Below, piece by piece: positions 30,796-39,315 of a stretch of DNA of 64,000 nucleotides. Source of the DNA: Terasakiella brassicae (lineage in GTDB: Bacteria > Pseudomonadota > Alphaproteobacteria > Rhodospirillales > Terasakiellaceae); contig NZ_BMHV01000015.1 in NCBI RefSeq assembly GCF_014641495.1, forward strand, positions 23,036-87,035, read 5' to 3'. Within the stretch, counting starts at the first letter, position 1. The number at the start of each line of letters is the position of its first letter. A program made the position numbers and the translations under genes. The notes under the pieces are model-generated. The model had not been told where the DNA came from. It ran no database searches and saw only the letters and a list, made by a program, of their open reading frames with translations.

Positions 30796-31659
30796 ATGCT
30801 TCTGCCTCGTTTCTCCGTTTTGTGGGTCGGCATACGCCCCAAAACATTATCCATGTCGCTAACGCCGATACTTGTCGCCTTCAGCCTTGCCCTCCACAAT
30901 CAGCAGCCTCCGAATTATCTTGTCTTGCTTGCAATCTGCATCGGTGCAATTTCCATCCAGATTGCGACCAATTTGTTTAATGATGCACAGGATTTTTTAA
31001 ACGGAACAGATACAGGCACCCGCATTGGCCCCCAACGCATTACACAGGCCGGTCTTGCAACACCGTCTCAAACCCGATATAGCGCCTTCCTCTTTATCGC
31101 GATTGCTGCATTTTGCGGTTTATATCTGATTAGCATTGGCGGCTGGATTATCATGCTATGTGGCGGATTAGCCTTGCTCTGTGCATATATCTATTCCAAC
31201 GGTCCCTTCCCTATTTCGCGCGGTCCCTTTGGGGAAGTGTTTGTTATGCTCTTTTTTGGCATAGCCGCCTTTAATGTCAGTTATTTTCTTTTGGCAAACC
31301 ACTGGCCTGCAAATGGCTTGATATATGGGATCGCAATCGGCTGTCCGGCTTGTGCAATTTTATTGTTAAATAATTATCGTGATCTGGAAAACGACACCCT
31401 TGCAGGCAGAAAGACTCTTGCCATTTACCTAGGGAGCAAAGCTTCAAAAGTCGTTTTCGCATTGCTTATGCTTGCCCCTTATGTCCTACTCCTTACCCTG
31501 CCTGTTCCCTTATGGTTTTTCGCAGGCATTCCGCTGGCAATTCTCGCAACTTTCAAAATCTTTACCATCACGCACAAGGTAGAACTGAACGCCAATCTTG
31601 GCATTTCTGCAGCCAGCCAGATTTTACTGTGTATCGGTCTTGCCATCAGCCTGATGTAA
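30796..31659 (+). CDS. menA: 1,4-dihydroxy-2-naphthoate polyprenyltransferase
   Basis: A 287-aa UbiA-superfamily membrane enzyme with about eight to nine transmembrane helices. It makes demethylmenaquinone. The first Asp-rich motif is 'NLFNDAQDFLNGTDTGTRIGPQRITQAG' and the second 'LLNNYRDLENDTLAGRKTLA', both typical of MenA rather than UbiA. A menaquinone pathway in an alphaproteobacterium is less common than ubiquinone alone. The gene sits beside hydrogenase control genes, and E. coli Hyd-2 passes electrons to menaquinone, so a functional link is plausible. A bidirectional terminator follows. Confidence 0.88.
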   Translation: MLLPRFSVLWVGIRPKTLSMSLTPILVAFSLALHNQQPPNYLVLLAICIGAISIQIATNLFNDAQDFLNGTDTGTRIGPQRITQAGLATPSQTRYSAFLFIAIAAFCGLYLISIGGWIIMLCGGLALLCAYIYSNGPFPISRGPFGEVFVMLFFGIAAFNVSYFLLANHWPANGLIYGIAIGCPACAILLLNNYRDLENDTLAGRKTLAIYLGSKASKVVFALLMLAPYVLLLTLPVPLWFFAGIPLAILATFKIFTITHKVELNANLGISAASQILLCIGLAISLM

Positions 31660-31666
31660 AATTGAA

Positions 31667-31698
31667 AAAGGCATTCCGACCTGAATCGAAATGCCTTT
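31667..31698. terminator. Bidirectional terminator between menA and the cold-shock gene
   Basis: AAAGGCATT (31667-31675) pairs with AATGCCTTT (31690-31698), with an inner CGA/TCG extension. A and T tracts on either side let it serve both convergent genes. Confidence 0.75.
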
Positions 31699-31738
31699 AT
31701 TCTTTATTCCCTGAATAAACAAGGAATACAGGTTGAGA

Positions 31739-31945
31739 TTAGTCAACCAGTTTGATGTCAGACGCCGCTTCTTTGCCACGGCTTACAGAAATCTCGAAAG
31801 AAACTTTCTGCCCATCATTCAGTTGCTGAATACCAGACTCGTGCAATGCTGAAATGTGAACAAAAACGTCTTTGCCGCCTTGTTCCGGTTCGATGAAGCC
31901 ATAACCTTTTGTGGCGTTAAACCACTTAACTGTACCGTTAGCCAT
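31739..31945 (-). CDS. Cold-shock protein (CspA family)
   Basis: A 68-aa single OB-fold nucleic-acid-binding protein. RNP1 is KGYGFIEP and RNP2 is VFVHISAL, both intact, and the N-terminus is [17 protein letters not shown] as usual. It acts as an RNA chaperone. It is monocistronic, with 286 bases upstream before the next gene on the same strand, long enough for a structured cold-shock leader. Whether it is cold-induced cannot be told from sequence. Confidence 0.95.
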   Translation of the reverse strand: MANGTVKWFNATKGYGFIEPEQGGKDVFVHISALHESGIQQLNDGQKVSFEISVSRGKEAASDIKLVD

Positions 31946-32231
31946 TAATCTTTAGTCCTTAGGATGTTTTATAGTCTGCCCCCCTTTCAAGGGACGTATT
32001 GAGTTCGAAGAAAGTCTGAGATGGTGTCTTGGAGAACTCAAGGAACAAATAGAATTATCCTTCGGAAAAAAAGGAGTGGCCCTAAAAGGTTCGGCTTAAG
32101 GTCTATATTCTACCCCATAACGAGCAAAAAACGTAACTCACGAGTAAACTGTATGTGAGTTTAAAAATAAAAGCAATTCATATTCTATTACAATATTTTC
32201 TCAGTTACGTTTCAGTAATCGAACGCAAAGA
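31946..32231 (-). promoter_or_regulatory. Long leader/promoter region of the cold-shock gene
   Basis: A 286-base gap with no gene. Cold-shock genes often have long 5' leaders that refold with temperature. I see AT-rich sequence and a purine-rich stretch near 32070-32080 but no clean cold-shock box that I could assign. Confidence 0.35.
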
Positions 32232-32552
32232 TCATAGCTCTAATTCACCCGGTGAAACGGCGGCACGGCGCTCTTCATTCAAGGCCAGAACCTTAATTTT
32301 TCCATTGGCAATTTTAAAAGAATCATAGCCAAAATCAAAAGCCAGACTCATAAGGGTATTGACCACTTCCATATCACTGTTGCGGAATTTATCATTTTGC
32401 ACCCAATGGTTTGCAATAGACTGCACAACCATTTGCTCAACCGTTATTTGATTGGATTTTGCCTTGTCAACCAATGCCTTCAGCGTCCATTCACTGATAA
32501 CCTGATCATTGATAACGATTTTTTTCTTATTAATACGGATGAATTTTGCCAT
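32232..32552 (-). CDS. 106-aa orphan protein downstream of the GAK CofD-like gene
   Basis: I do not recognise this protein. It starts MAKFIRINKKKIVINDQVIS, then has two predicted helices ('EWTLKALVDKAKSNQITVEQMVVQSIANHWV' and 'NSDMEVVNTLMSLAFDFGYDSFKIA') and ends in an acidic tail. There is no signal peptide, Cys motif or membrane segment. It lies 51 bases after the CofD-like gene on the same strand, so it is probably cotranscribed and may be a component or partner of the GAK block. Confidence 0.7.
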   Translation of the reverse strand: MAKFIRINKKKIVINDQVISEWTLKALVDKAKSNQITVEQMVVQSIANHWVQNDKFRNSDMEVVNTLMSLAFDFGYDSFKIANGKIKVLALNEERRAAVSPGELEL

Positions 32553-32603
32553 TGCCCTGCTCTGGATATTAAAATGTTATTTCATCCAGACAGGAATACA
32601 CCA

Positions 32604-33797
32604 TCACGTCAAAGACAACAATGCCGTAACCAACAACTGCGGATCATAATAAGGGGCACTCTGCGGTGCCACCAAACGCGTGTCTATCAAAGAAATTTTT
32701 TCTTTTCGCAACTTTGCTTTGGTTTCAGGCAGCAGGTTTTGACCATTCTCACTATCAATAAACACATGCGTCATAAACGTGGATGCGGGGGTATCCTCAC
32801 CCGTATCCAAGCAAAGATATTCAATTAATTTAAAAATAGAATCATCCATTGAAAGTCCGATTCTTTCCGGGTCGTCCCCCAAACTCGGCACATAAACCTT
32901 TGGACATTTCTTTCGTGCAATCGCCTGCCCCACCCCTTTGGGAAGGAGATTGGCAATAATGCTTGTATAAAAGCTTCCTGGTGGAAAACAGATTAAATCC
33001 GCATCATCGATAAACCGCTTTTTCTTCTTCGAAATTTGCGCCGTTGTACGCTTCTGTGTTTTCAAATCTTTTACAAGGAAAAGCTCATCCAACGCCTTAT
33101 CAATCTTACAAACTTCCTTGCCGGTAATCATATGTTGCCCATAGATCACCTGCCCATCTTCCAAACGTGCGGCTAAATGCAGGGTATCGTTCACAATTGT
33201 TGTTACCTCACCCAACACATTCACCAGTTTCGAAAACATAAAAATAACCGGATCCATCTGTTTTCGATGATTAAGATATCCTGCTGACAAAATCAGATTG
33301 CCAATACTGGCACCTCTCAAATCAAAATCATCAGGCATAGCATCTAGAAACATAGATAAATGTGTTCTAATCAATCTGCGCATAGGCTGCTTAATCGCGG
33401 CAACCTGCGGATCCTTTCCACTCGCCATCGCCTGAAGTTGCATCAACAGATCCTTGCGCCTAGCCTCTTTGGGCAAACGATGCGCAAATAGGCTAAAGAT
33501 TTCAGGGCTACCACTGATGCGTTCATCCGCCAGCGCCATCATGCGTGATCGCATATCGCCAATTGCGGGCATATCAAATGCTTTTCGTAAAATAGCCGAG
33601 CTTCCCCCGCTATCAAAGGGTGTCACCAAATGAATGGAATTATGTGTGAATTTTTTGAGAATGCGACTGGTTTCCGTCAGCGCCGTCCCCCCTGAAAAAA
33701 ACAATACACGCGGCCCGTATTCAGGTGCTTTTTCATATCGTGCCGCACGCAGCATATCGGGCATAGTCACGGTGCGAGAAACTGTTGTTTTTTTCAT
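32604..33797 (-). CDS. GAK-system CofD-like protein
   Basis: A 397-aa protein of the CofD/YvcK (2-phospho-L-lactate transferase-like) fold. The motifs 'VLFFSGGTALTETSRIL' and 'LVTPFDSGGSSAILRKAF' correspond to the GGTGLS and TDDGGSSGRLR motifs of the family, and 'DLRGASIGNLILSAGYL' and 'FPPGSFYTSIIANLLPKGVGQAI' to the later conserved blocks. CofD transfers a nucleotide-activated phospholactate group; YvcK binds UDP-sugars. Which of these applies is unknown. I recall a dedicated model for a CofD-like protein of the 'GAK system', matching the gene set on the other side of the divergent promoter region. Start ATG 33797. Confidence 0.85.
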   Translation of the reverse strand: MKKTTVSRTVTMPDMLRAARYEKAPEYGPRVLFFSGGTALTETSRILKKFTHNSIHLVTPFDSGGSSAILRKAFDMPAIGDMRSRMMALADERISGSPEIFSLFAHRLPKEARRKDLLMQLQAMASGKDPQVAAIKQPMRRLIRTHLSMFLDAMPDDFDLRGASIGNLILSAGYLNHRKQMDPVIFMFSKLVNVLGEVTTIVNDTLHLAARLEDGQVIYGQHMITGKEVCKIDKALDELFLVKDLKTQKRTTAQISKKKKRFIDDADLICFPPGSFYTSIIANLLPKGVGQAIARKKCPKVYVPSLGDDPERIGLSMDDSIFKLIEYLCLDTGEDTPASTFMTHVFIDSENGQNLLPETKAKLRKEKISLIDTRLVAPQSAPYYDPQLLVTALLSLT

Positions 33798-34078
33798 ATC
33801 GTCCCAAAAATAATAGATCTTTTATGATATAATGCGAAGCGTTGCTTCAAAGGTCCAGAAGATTATTGTTAAACTTCAAAGGAAGGATAAACGGATTGCT
33901 TTTGATTAAATTTCACATTTTCGCGGACCGTCACAGAATTGAAACACAAATGACGCAAAATGCGGCTCGCTTACATCCCCCCACTGAACTCAAAAAAAAA
34001 TTGAAACCCATCTCCATATTTCATTCGCTCTTTCTTCCTTATTGTTTTCGCTGAAACATCCGACCTGCAGATATAATT
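33798..34078. promoter_or_regulatory. Divergent promoter region of the GAK block
   Basis: 281 bases between the CofD-like gene and the seven-gene run. It contains a TATAAT at 33828-33833 on the + strand followed by the small palindrome GAAGC-GTT-GCTTC (33836-33848). No good -35 box is found at the right distance. No gene is visible; longer frames here lack a ribosome-binding site. Confidence 0.4.
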
Positions 34079-35704
34079 ATGCATTTACCCAAATCCATTC
34101 ACGATAACCTGCATTTCCTGTTGGCTGAAACCCAGTCGCAGGTGAACAACCTTCTTGTTCTGCTGGAAACCGCATCGCAAACGGTTTCCCAACGCATTCT
34201 GGATCGCCAAGGCTATACCTACAACTTGAAAATGCGCGTCCATGATGGATGTTTGGACACCTTGCGTCATGGCAAAAAAGGTAACGTAAATATCTATTCT
34301 TTAAGAGCTGCCGAAGCCATCGCATCTGATTTGGAACGTATCACCGATCTGTGTCACGAATGCGTCCGTCTGATGGCAAATTTATCCAGACGTGATGCTC
34401 TTAAAAAAAGTGATAATGCCGCCCTTTTATCCAAGATAGATAAAGGGATTGCCCTGATTGAGCATGCCATAGAAGAAGATGACACGCGCCTAGCCCTAAA
34501 AATCGGCAATATTGAACGAGAATTGGGTCGCGCCTACGAACGTGTTTTCAAAAAACATCTCAAAACCTTATCCAAGCAAAAAAATCCTGAAGATGCCTTA
34601 ACATCCTTGTTTGTTTCCCAACGGATTGAGGAAATGGGCGACATTCTTTTAAGCATTTCTGAATCGATCATGTCGGCAAAGCTTGGTCAACCCATGCATA
34701 TTGATCGTTTTCGCTCTCTTAAAACAGCCTTATCCGATCTTGGTCTTTTGAATGCAGATGTCGAAACCATTGCAGAAACAAAATCCGGCAGCGCAATTGC
34801 AGGTATCAGCGCAAGTAATGGTGAGGAAAATGGCTATCTGGCCATTTTTAAAGACGGCAAAAAAGAAAAACTGAAAGAAGAATTGGAAAGCGTCGAAAGC
34901 TGGCATGAAATTTATCCCGGTCTGGCCCCGCAAATTTTGTCATATAAAAAACAAGGGAAAAATGCGGCCCTTCTGATTGAACATCTTCCCGGTCTGACTT
35001 TTGAACAAGTCCTGCTGCAAGAACATGATGATGTCGTTGAAAAAGCTCTCAAACGACTGAGTAAAACCTTAAAGGCGGTTTGGAACGAAACAAAAAAGAA
35101 AAAGAAGATTCCGGCCAACCATATGGCACAACTCAAAAAACGCTTAAAGTCCGTTTTGGATATCCATCCAGACTTCCAAACATCCTCAGTTAAAATTGGT
35201 TCGCAAAAAGTTATTTCTCTGGATGATTTGATTGCACAGGCTGCACAAATTGAAAAAGAACTGGCCCCTCCATTCTCTGTTTATATTCATGGAGATTTTA
35301 ATCTGGATAACATCATCTTCGACCCTGAAAATCAAACCATCAAATTTATCGACCTGCACCGTTCATGTTATCAGGATTACACACAGGACATATCCGTTTT
35401 CATGGTGTCAAATTATCGCTTGCAAGTCTTGGACAACAGAACACGCAGTCGGATTAAAACCAGCGCCCTTTATCTACATTCTTACGCAAAAGAATTTGCC
35501 CGCAAAAACAATGATGAAACGTTCGAGCTTCGCCTCGCTTTGGGTTTGGCCCGTTCCTTCATTACATCCACCCGTTTTATTTTGGACAAAGGCCTTGCCA
35601 ACGCCATGTACCTGCGCGCGGTCTATATTTTGGAAAATATTCAGGCATGCCCGAAAAAACATATAAAGAAATTTAAATTGCCGATTGAGGATCTCTTCAC
35701 ATGA
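34079..35704 (+). CDS. PhoU-like / aminoglycoside-phosphotransferase fusion (GAK block)
   Basis: A 541-aa two-domain protein. Residues about 1-215 are all-helical and resemble PhoU ('INIYSLRAAEAIASDLERITDLCHECVRLMANLSRRD' style, with paired three-helix repeats and 'SQRIEEMGDILLSISESI'). Residues about 225-540 form a protein-kinase-like phosphotransferase: a nucleotide-binding lobe, the catalytic loop HGDFNLDNI (His404-Asp406) and the metal-binding IDLHR (Asp425). Both catalytic residues are intact, so it should phosphorylate a small molecule or protein, with the PhoU part sensing phosphate or docking a partner. It overlaps the ATP-grasp gene by 4 bases (ATGA). Confidence 0.82.
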   Translation: MHLPKSIHDNLHFLLAETQSQVNNLLVLLETASQTVSQRILDRQGYTYNLKMRVHDGCLDTLRHGKKGNVNIYSLRAAEAIASDLERITDLCHECVRLMANLSRRDALKKSDNAALLSKIDKGIALIEHAIEEDDTRLALKIGNIERELGRAYERVFKKHLKTLSKQKNPEDALTSLFVSQRIEEMGDILLSISESIMSAKLGQPMHIDRFRSLKTALSDLGLLNADVETIAETKSGSAIAGISASNGEENGYLAIFKDGKKEKLKEELESVESWHEIYPGLAPQILSYKKQGKNAALLIEHLPGLTFEQVLLQEHDDVVEKALKRLSKTLKAVWNETKKKKKIPANHMAQLKKRLKSVLDIHPDFQTSSVKIGSQKVISLDDLIAQAAQIEKELAPPFSVYIHGDFNLDNIIFDPENQTIKFIDLHRSCYQDYTQDISVFMVSNYRLQVLDNRTRSRIKTSALYLHSYAKEFARKNNDETFELRLALGLARSFITSTRFILDKGLANAMYLRAVYILENIQACPKKHIKKFKLPIEDLFT

Positions 35705-36591
35705 TTCATAAAAAAATTGCCGTCATCGGAATACCGGGTAAGTGGTCAACCGAAGTGCTTGCGGACCGATTAGAAGAGAAAACAGGATTTCGTCTGGTTA
35801 TATCTATGGCCGATGTCCATGCGGACCTTTCAACAAACTCCCTTTATGCACAAGGTGTGAACCTTTGTCAGTTAGACGGCATAATCGTAAAAAAAATCAG
35901 CCAAACCTATAATCCCAATACACTGGATCGTATTGAATTGCTGCGTTTGGCTGAAAAAAATGGTGTGCGCGTCTTTTCAAAACCCGACACCATTATTCGA
36001 ATGATCGATCGCCTGGGCTGTACCATGACATTGCGCAACGGGGACATTCCCATGCCGGCGACACGTATCAGCGAAGACATTGATTACGCCCTACAAACCG
36101 TTCACGATTTCGGTGCAGCCGTTTTCAAACCCCTTTATTCAACAAAAGCCCGTGGCATGTGCGTTATTGAAAGCAATCAATCTGATGATCAAATTCTAAA
36201 TCAGATTACAGAATTTAAACGCGATAATCCGATGATGTATATACAAGAAAAAGTCGAACTCGCGGGTCAAGATTACGGAATGGTCTTTCTAGGCGGGGAT
36301 TATATGGGCACATATGCCCGCATTTCCCAAAACGACAGTTGGAATACGACCATTAACAGCGGCGGCAAATATGCCCCGCATACCCCATCGCAAAGCACAA
36401 TAGAACTTGCCAGCAAAGCGCAAGCCCTTTTCGGAATGGATTTCACCACCGTTGATGTGGCCGATACCAAAGACGGCCCCATTATTTTTGAAGTTTCCGC
36501 ATTTGGTGGTTTTAAAGGCGCGAAGGAAGGTATCGGAATTGATGCCGCCAATCTTTATGCCGATTATGCGTTAAAGGAGCTCAGCCAATGA
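35701..36591 (+). CDS. GAK-system RimK-like ATP-grasp enzyme
   Basis: A 296-aa ATP-grasp ligase. Features are the N-terminal 'IAVIGIPGKWSTEVLADRLEE' domain, a RimK-type central lobe ('AVFKPLYSTKARGM', 'MYIQEKVELAGQDYGMVFLGGDYMGTYARIS') and the metal-binding C-terminus 'FTTVDVADTKDGPIIFEVSAFGGF'. It would join a carboxylate to an amine or thiol with ATP; the substrate is unknown. I recall a specific family model for a GAK-system ATP-grasp enzyme. It is translationally coupled at both ends by 4-base overlaps. Confidence 0.88.
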   Translation: MIHKKIAVIGIPGKWSTEVLADRLEEKTGFRLVISMADVHADLSTNSLYAQGVNLCQLDGIIVKKISQTYNPNTLDRIELLRLAEKNGVRVFSKPDTIIRMIDRLGCTMTLRNGDIPMPATRISEDIDYALQTVHDFGAAVFKPLYSTKARGMCVIESNQSDDQILNQITEFKRDNPMMYIQEKVELAGQDYGMVFLGGDYMGTYARISQNDSWNTTINSGGKYAPHTPSQSTIELASKAQALFGMDFTTVDVADTKDGPIIFEVSAFGGFKGAKEGIGIDAANLYADYALKELSQ

Positions 36592-37661
36592 TCACCCTGC
36601 AAAACATTGCACACCGTATGCAAAGTGGCTTTCCCTTATGTGATGGCGAAGTTTTGTTGGATTTAGATGGCTATAAAATCGCTATTCAATCCAACAGCGA
36701 AGAACTGTTGGAAAAACTAGGCATTTATTTCGCTCATACCTTAGGTCACGGTAGCGCTGATATTGTCGTCAAGGCCATTCAACGCCCACAAGACACTTAT
36801 GATTTGACCTTCACAGACTGGAAGCGCGAACCCGGCAAAACCGGACGCAAAGATGCCTACGTCGATATTGAACAGGCACGCATCATTCAAAAAGTGCGCA
36901 CAAGCATGGTCTTTTTACAAAGTCAGAGCGAACGTATTGCCGCTGGCCCTTGTCTTGAAAATGATAATCAGGTGATTAATTTCATCAATGCACAATATAT
37001 GAACCACCTGCAACAAAACGGTGCGCTCATTTGCCATGCATCCGGTCTTTGTGCCCGTGAAAAAGGCCTAGGAATTGCCGGGTTCTCCGGTGGTGGAAAA
37101 TCTACATTGATGCTCCATTTGTTAAGTAGCGATAATGTTCAATACCTGACAAATGACCGGTTGTTTTTAAAAGCAGGCTCTGCCATTGGCATACCGAAAC
37201 TACCACGTGTTAATCCCGGTACCATGTTGCATGATCCAAACCTGATCGATCTTCTCCCTGCCGAAAGGATCAAAGCTTTAAAAGCGCTTCCCCCGTCTGA
37301 ATTATGGGATTTGGAAGAAAAATATGACGTCTTTGTTGAAGATATTTATGGCCCAAATAAAATCATCGACCATGCAACACTCAATGCTTTCCTTATTCTC
37401 AACTGGAAACGCGAGAGTGAAGTCCCCTGCACGATACAAGAAATCAATATTGAAGAACATGTCGACCTTTTAAAAGCTGTTATAAAATCGCCCGGTCCCT
37501 TCTATCAGGATGTAAATGCAAATTTCATTTCACAAGATATGCATCAAGATAGCCTCGCCTATCTAAATGCGCTTAAGAATGTTAGAATATATGAAGCCAG
37601 CGGGAAGATTGATTTCACTTATGCGAAGGATTTTTGCCTTCAACATCTCTTGATGGAATAG
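36588..37661 (+). CDS. HprK-related kinase (GAK block)
   Basis: A 357-aa P-loop kinase related to HPr kinase/phosphorylase. The P-loop is GFSGGGKST (about 165-173), preceded by 'HASGLCAREKGLGIA' and followed by 'YLTNDRLFLKAG' and 'GIPKLPRVNPGTMLHDPNL', the HprK-like substrate strand. It lacks the usual HprK N-terminal domain. It could phosphorylate Ser or another acceptor on a protein or small molecule. It matches the 'HprK-related kinase B' family that I recall as a GAK-system marker. No HPr or PTS gene is present. It overlaps its upstream neighbour by 4 bases. Confidence 0.87.
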   Translation: MITLQNIAHRMQSGFPLCDGEVLLDLDGYKIAIQSNSEELLEKLGIYFAHTLGHGSADIVVKAIQRPQDTYDLTFTDWKREPGKTGRKDAYVDIEQARIIQKVRTSMVFLQSQSERIAAGPCLENDNQVINFINAQYMNHLQQNGALICHASGLCAREKGLGIAGFSGGGKSTLMLHLLSSDNVQYLTNDRLFLKAGSAIGIPKLPRVNPGTMLHDPNLIDLLPAERIKALKALPPSELWDLEEKYDVFVEDIYGPNKIIDHATLNAFLILNWKRESEVPCTIQEINIEEHVDLLKAVIKSPGPFYQDVNANFISQDMHQDSLAYLNALKNVRIYEASGKIDFTYAKDFCLQHLLME

Positions 37662-37662
37662 G

Positions 37663-38622
37663 ATGAAGACGATGGTCAAAAACCTGTTACTCTTGCGACA
37701 TGGGCATACAAAAAACACACACCCGGAAGGTGATTTTTATCGCGAGTTAAAAAACAAAGGGAAACGCAATGCTCAGCGTATCGGTGTTTGGTTGCAGGAA
37801 AACAACTTGCAACCGGAATTGATCCTTGCCTCCCCTGCCGAACGGGCACGTACCACAGCCGCAAAATCCTGCAAATCGGCCGGATTATCCACACAGATCA
37901 TCGCCAATGTGCCGCGCCTTTATAACGCCGCGCCGATTGATTTACGCGGTGCCATCGCAAAGACACCCAATAGTGTTGAATGCCTTATGGTCGTGGCCCA
38001 TAACCCCGGTCTATCCATGCTGGTTGGACAACTGAGCAATCATTACTTGGCAATGGCCCCGGCGACCTTGGTTCACCTGCAATTTGACGGAAGTTGGAAA
38101 GATATTTCACGCTGCCATTGCACCAATATTATTGAAGGGGCAAGCCTGCCTGAAACCTTTCCTTTTAATGGTTCGGGCGGTACTGAACAACGCATACGCC
38201 CTGCCTATTATTACAATCAAACCGGCGTTGTTCCCTATCGGATTGTTGATAGCGAACTTCAAATTTTGCTCATTTCATCCAGCAGTGGTAAACATTGGGT
38301 CATACCCAAAGGCATTCACGACCCCGGTATGAATGCGCAAGAAAGCGCCGAAAATGAAGCACGCGAAGAAGCCGGTGTGAAAGGTCTTGTCGCAGATTTT
38401 CTTTTAGGGCGTTACAGCTACGAAAAATGGGACGCGACCTGCGATGTACAGATTTTTCCAATGGCTGTCACCCATGAACTTGCGCCACACGAATGGGAAG
38501 AAAGTCATCGCCTGAGAAAATGGGTTTCCCTTGCGGCTGCAATTGAATTGGTGAATACCCCTGCCCTCGCTGACATCATAGGCAAGCTCCCTGCTTATCT
38601 GGAAGGCATTCAGCATGACTAA
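37663..38622 (+). CDS. SixA histidine phosphatase - NUDIX hydrolase fusion
   Basis: A 319-aa fusion. Residues about 1-155 are a SixA-type phosphatase with LLLLRHGHT (His nucleophile near 12), the Arg in 'ASPAERARTT' and the second His in 'VVAHNPG'. Residues about 178-315 are a NUDIX domain: 'GVVPYRIVDSELQILLISSSSGKHWVIPKG' and a NUDIX box ending NEAREEAGV, where the usual Arg of RExxEE is Asn. The layout is like diphosphoinositol polyphosphate phosphohydrolase-type NUDIX enzymes. Possible roles are removing phosphate from phosphohistidine and cleaving a diphosphate. It starts 1 base after the kinase stop and overlaps the next gene by 8. Confidence 0.86.
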   Translation: MKTMVKNLLLLRHGHTKNTHPEGDFYRELKNKGKRNAQRIGVWLQENNLQPELILASPAERARTTAAKSCKSAGLSTQIIANVPRLYNAAPIDLRGAIAKTPNSVECLMVVAHNPGLSMLVGQLSNHYLAMAPATLVHLQFDGSWKDISRCHCTNIIEGASLPETFPFNGSGGTEQRIRPAYYYNQTGVVPYRIVDSELQILLISSSSGKHWVIPKGIHDPGMNAQESAENEAREEAGVKGLVADFLLGRYSYEKWDATCDVQIFPMAVTHELAPHEWEESHRLRKWVSLAAAIELVNTPALADIIGKLPAYLEGIQHD

Positions 38623-39310
38623 CCCTGTTGCTATCCTCCTTCGACATGGTGATTATCACCAGTTAAACGACACCCCCAGCGCGTTACAACCTTTCCCGCT
38701 GAATGAACAGGGTTTCTTACAGGCACAAGATGCAGTTGGCTTGCTTAAGGGCTTTGCCGATCAATATAATTGGCAATTGGATCCGGTTATTGAATGTTCC
38801 AGTCAGCTCCGTGCATGGCAAACCGCAGACGTCATATGCGAGGCACTGGATTGTTTTGACGATATAAAAAGCAGTGATCATTTAAGCGAACGCCAATTGG
38901 GGAGTGCCGCAAACCTAACCGTTAAACAGATCGAACAAGTGCTTAATGTCGATCCACGTTTTGAGAACCCACCTGCCGATTGGAAGTCAAACTCACATTA
39001 CCGCCTTCCCTTGCAAGGTGCTGAATCGTTGATGGAGGCTGGCGAACGTGTGGCCAATCATATCAAACTCGTCTTAAACCACCTTCCCCTGAACACTTCT
39101 GACAAGCCAATCGCCAAGCTATTTGTTGGTCATGGCGCTGCCTTTCGACATGCAGCGCATCTCCTTGGCATATTGACGTTTGAAGATATAGCCAAACTGA
39201 GTATGTACCACGCCAAACCTGTTATTTTATCCTATGATGAGAATGGCACATGGTTTCACGTATGTGGAGAATGGAAAATCCGCCAACAAAAAGAAGAATA
39301 TTCGGATTAA
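38615..39310 (+). CDS. Histidine-phosphatase-superfamily protein (second SixA/PGM-like)
   Basis: A 231-aa phosphatase of the phosphoglycerate mutase-like superfamily. It begins TNPVAILLRHGDY with the nucleophile His at about residue 11. It has an Arg in 'ECSSQLRAWQTADVI', 'LSERQLGSAANLT', and the second catalytic His in 'LFVGHGAAFRHAA'. It is longer than SixA and carries insertions. It differs clearly from the SixA half of the upstream gene, so it is not a recent duplicate. It overlaps the upstream gene by 8 bases and precedes the metallophosphatase by 5. Confidence 0.85.
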   Translation: MTNPVAILLRHGDYHQLNDTPSALQPFPLNEQGFLQAQDAVGLLKGFADQYNWQLDPVIECSSQLRAWQTADVICEALDCFDDIKSSDHLSERQLGSAANLTVKQIEQVLNVDPRFENPPADWKSNSHYRLPLQGAESLMEAGERVANHIKLVLNHLPLNTSDKPIAKLFVGHGAAFRHAAHLLGILTFEDIAKLSMYHAKPVILSYDENGTWFHVCGEWKIRQQKEEYSD

Positions 39311-39315
39311 AGACA

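Noticed and set aside
36588..37661. A classical HPr kinase/phosphorylase controlling a PTS
   Set aside because: The HprK N-terminal domain is missing and no HPr or PTS enzyme gene is nearby; the surrounding genes match a different system.
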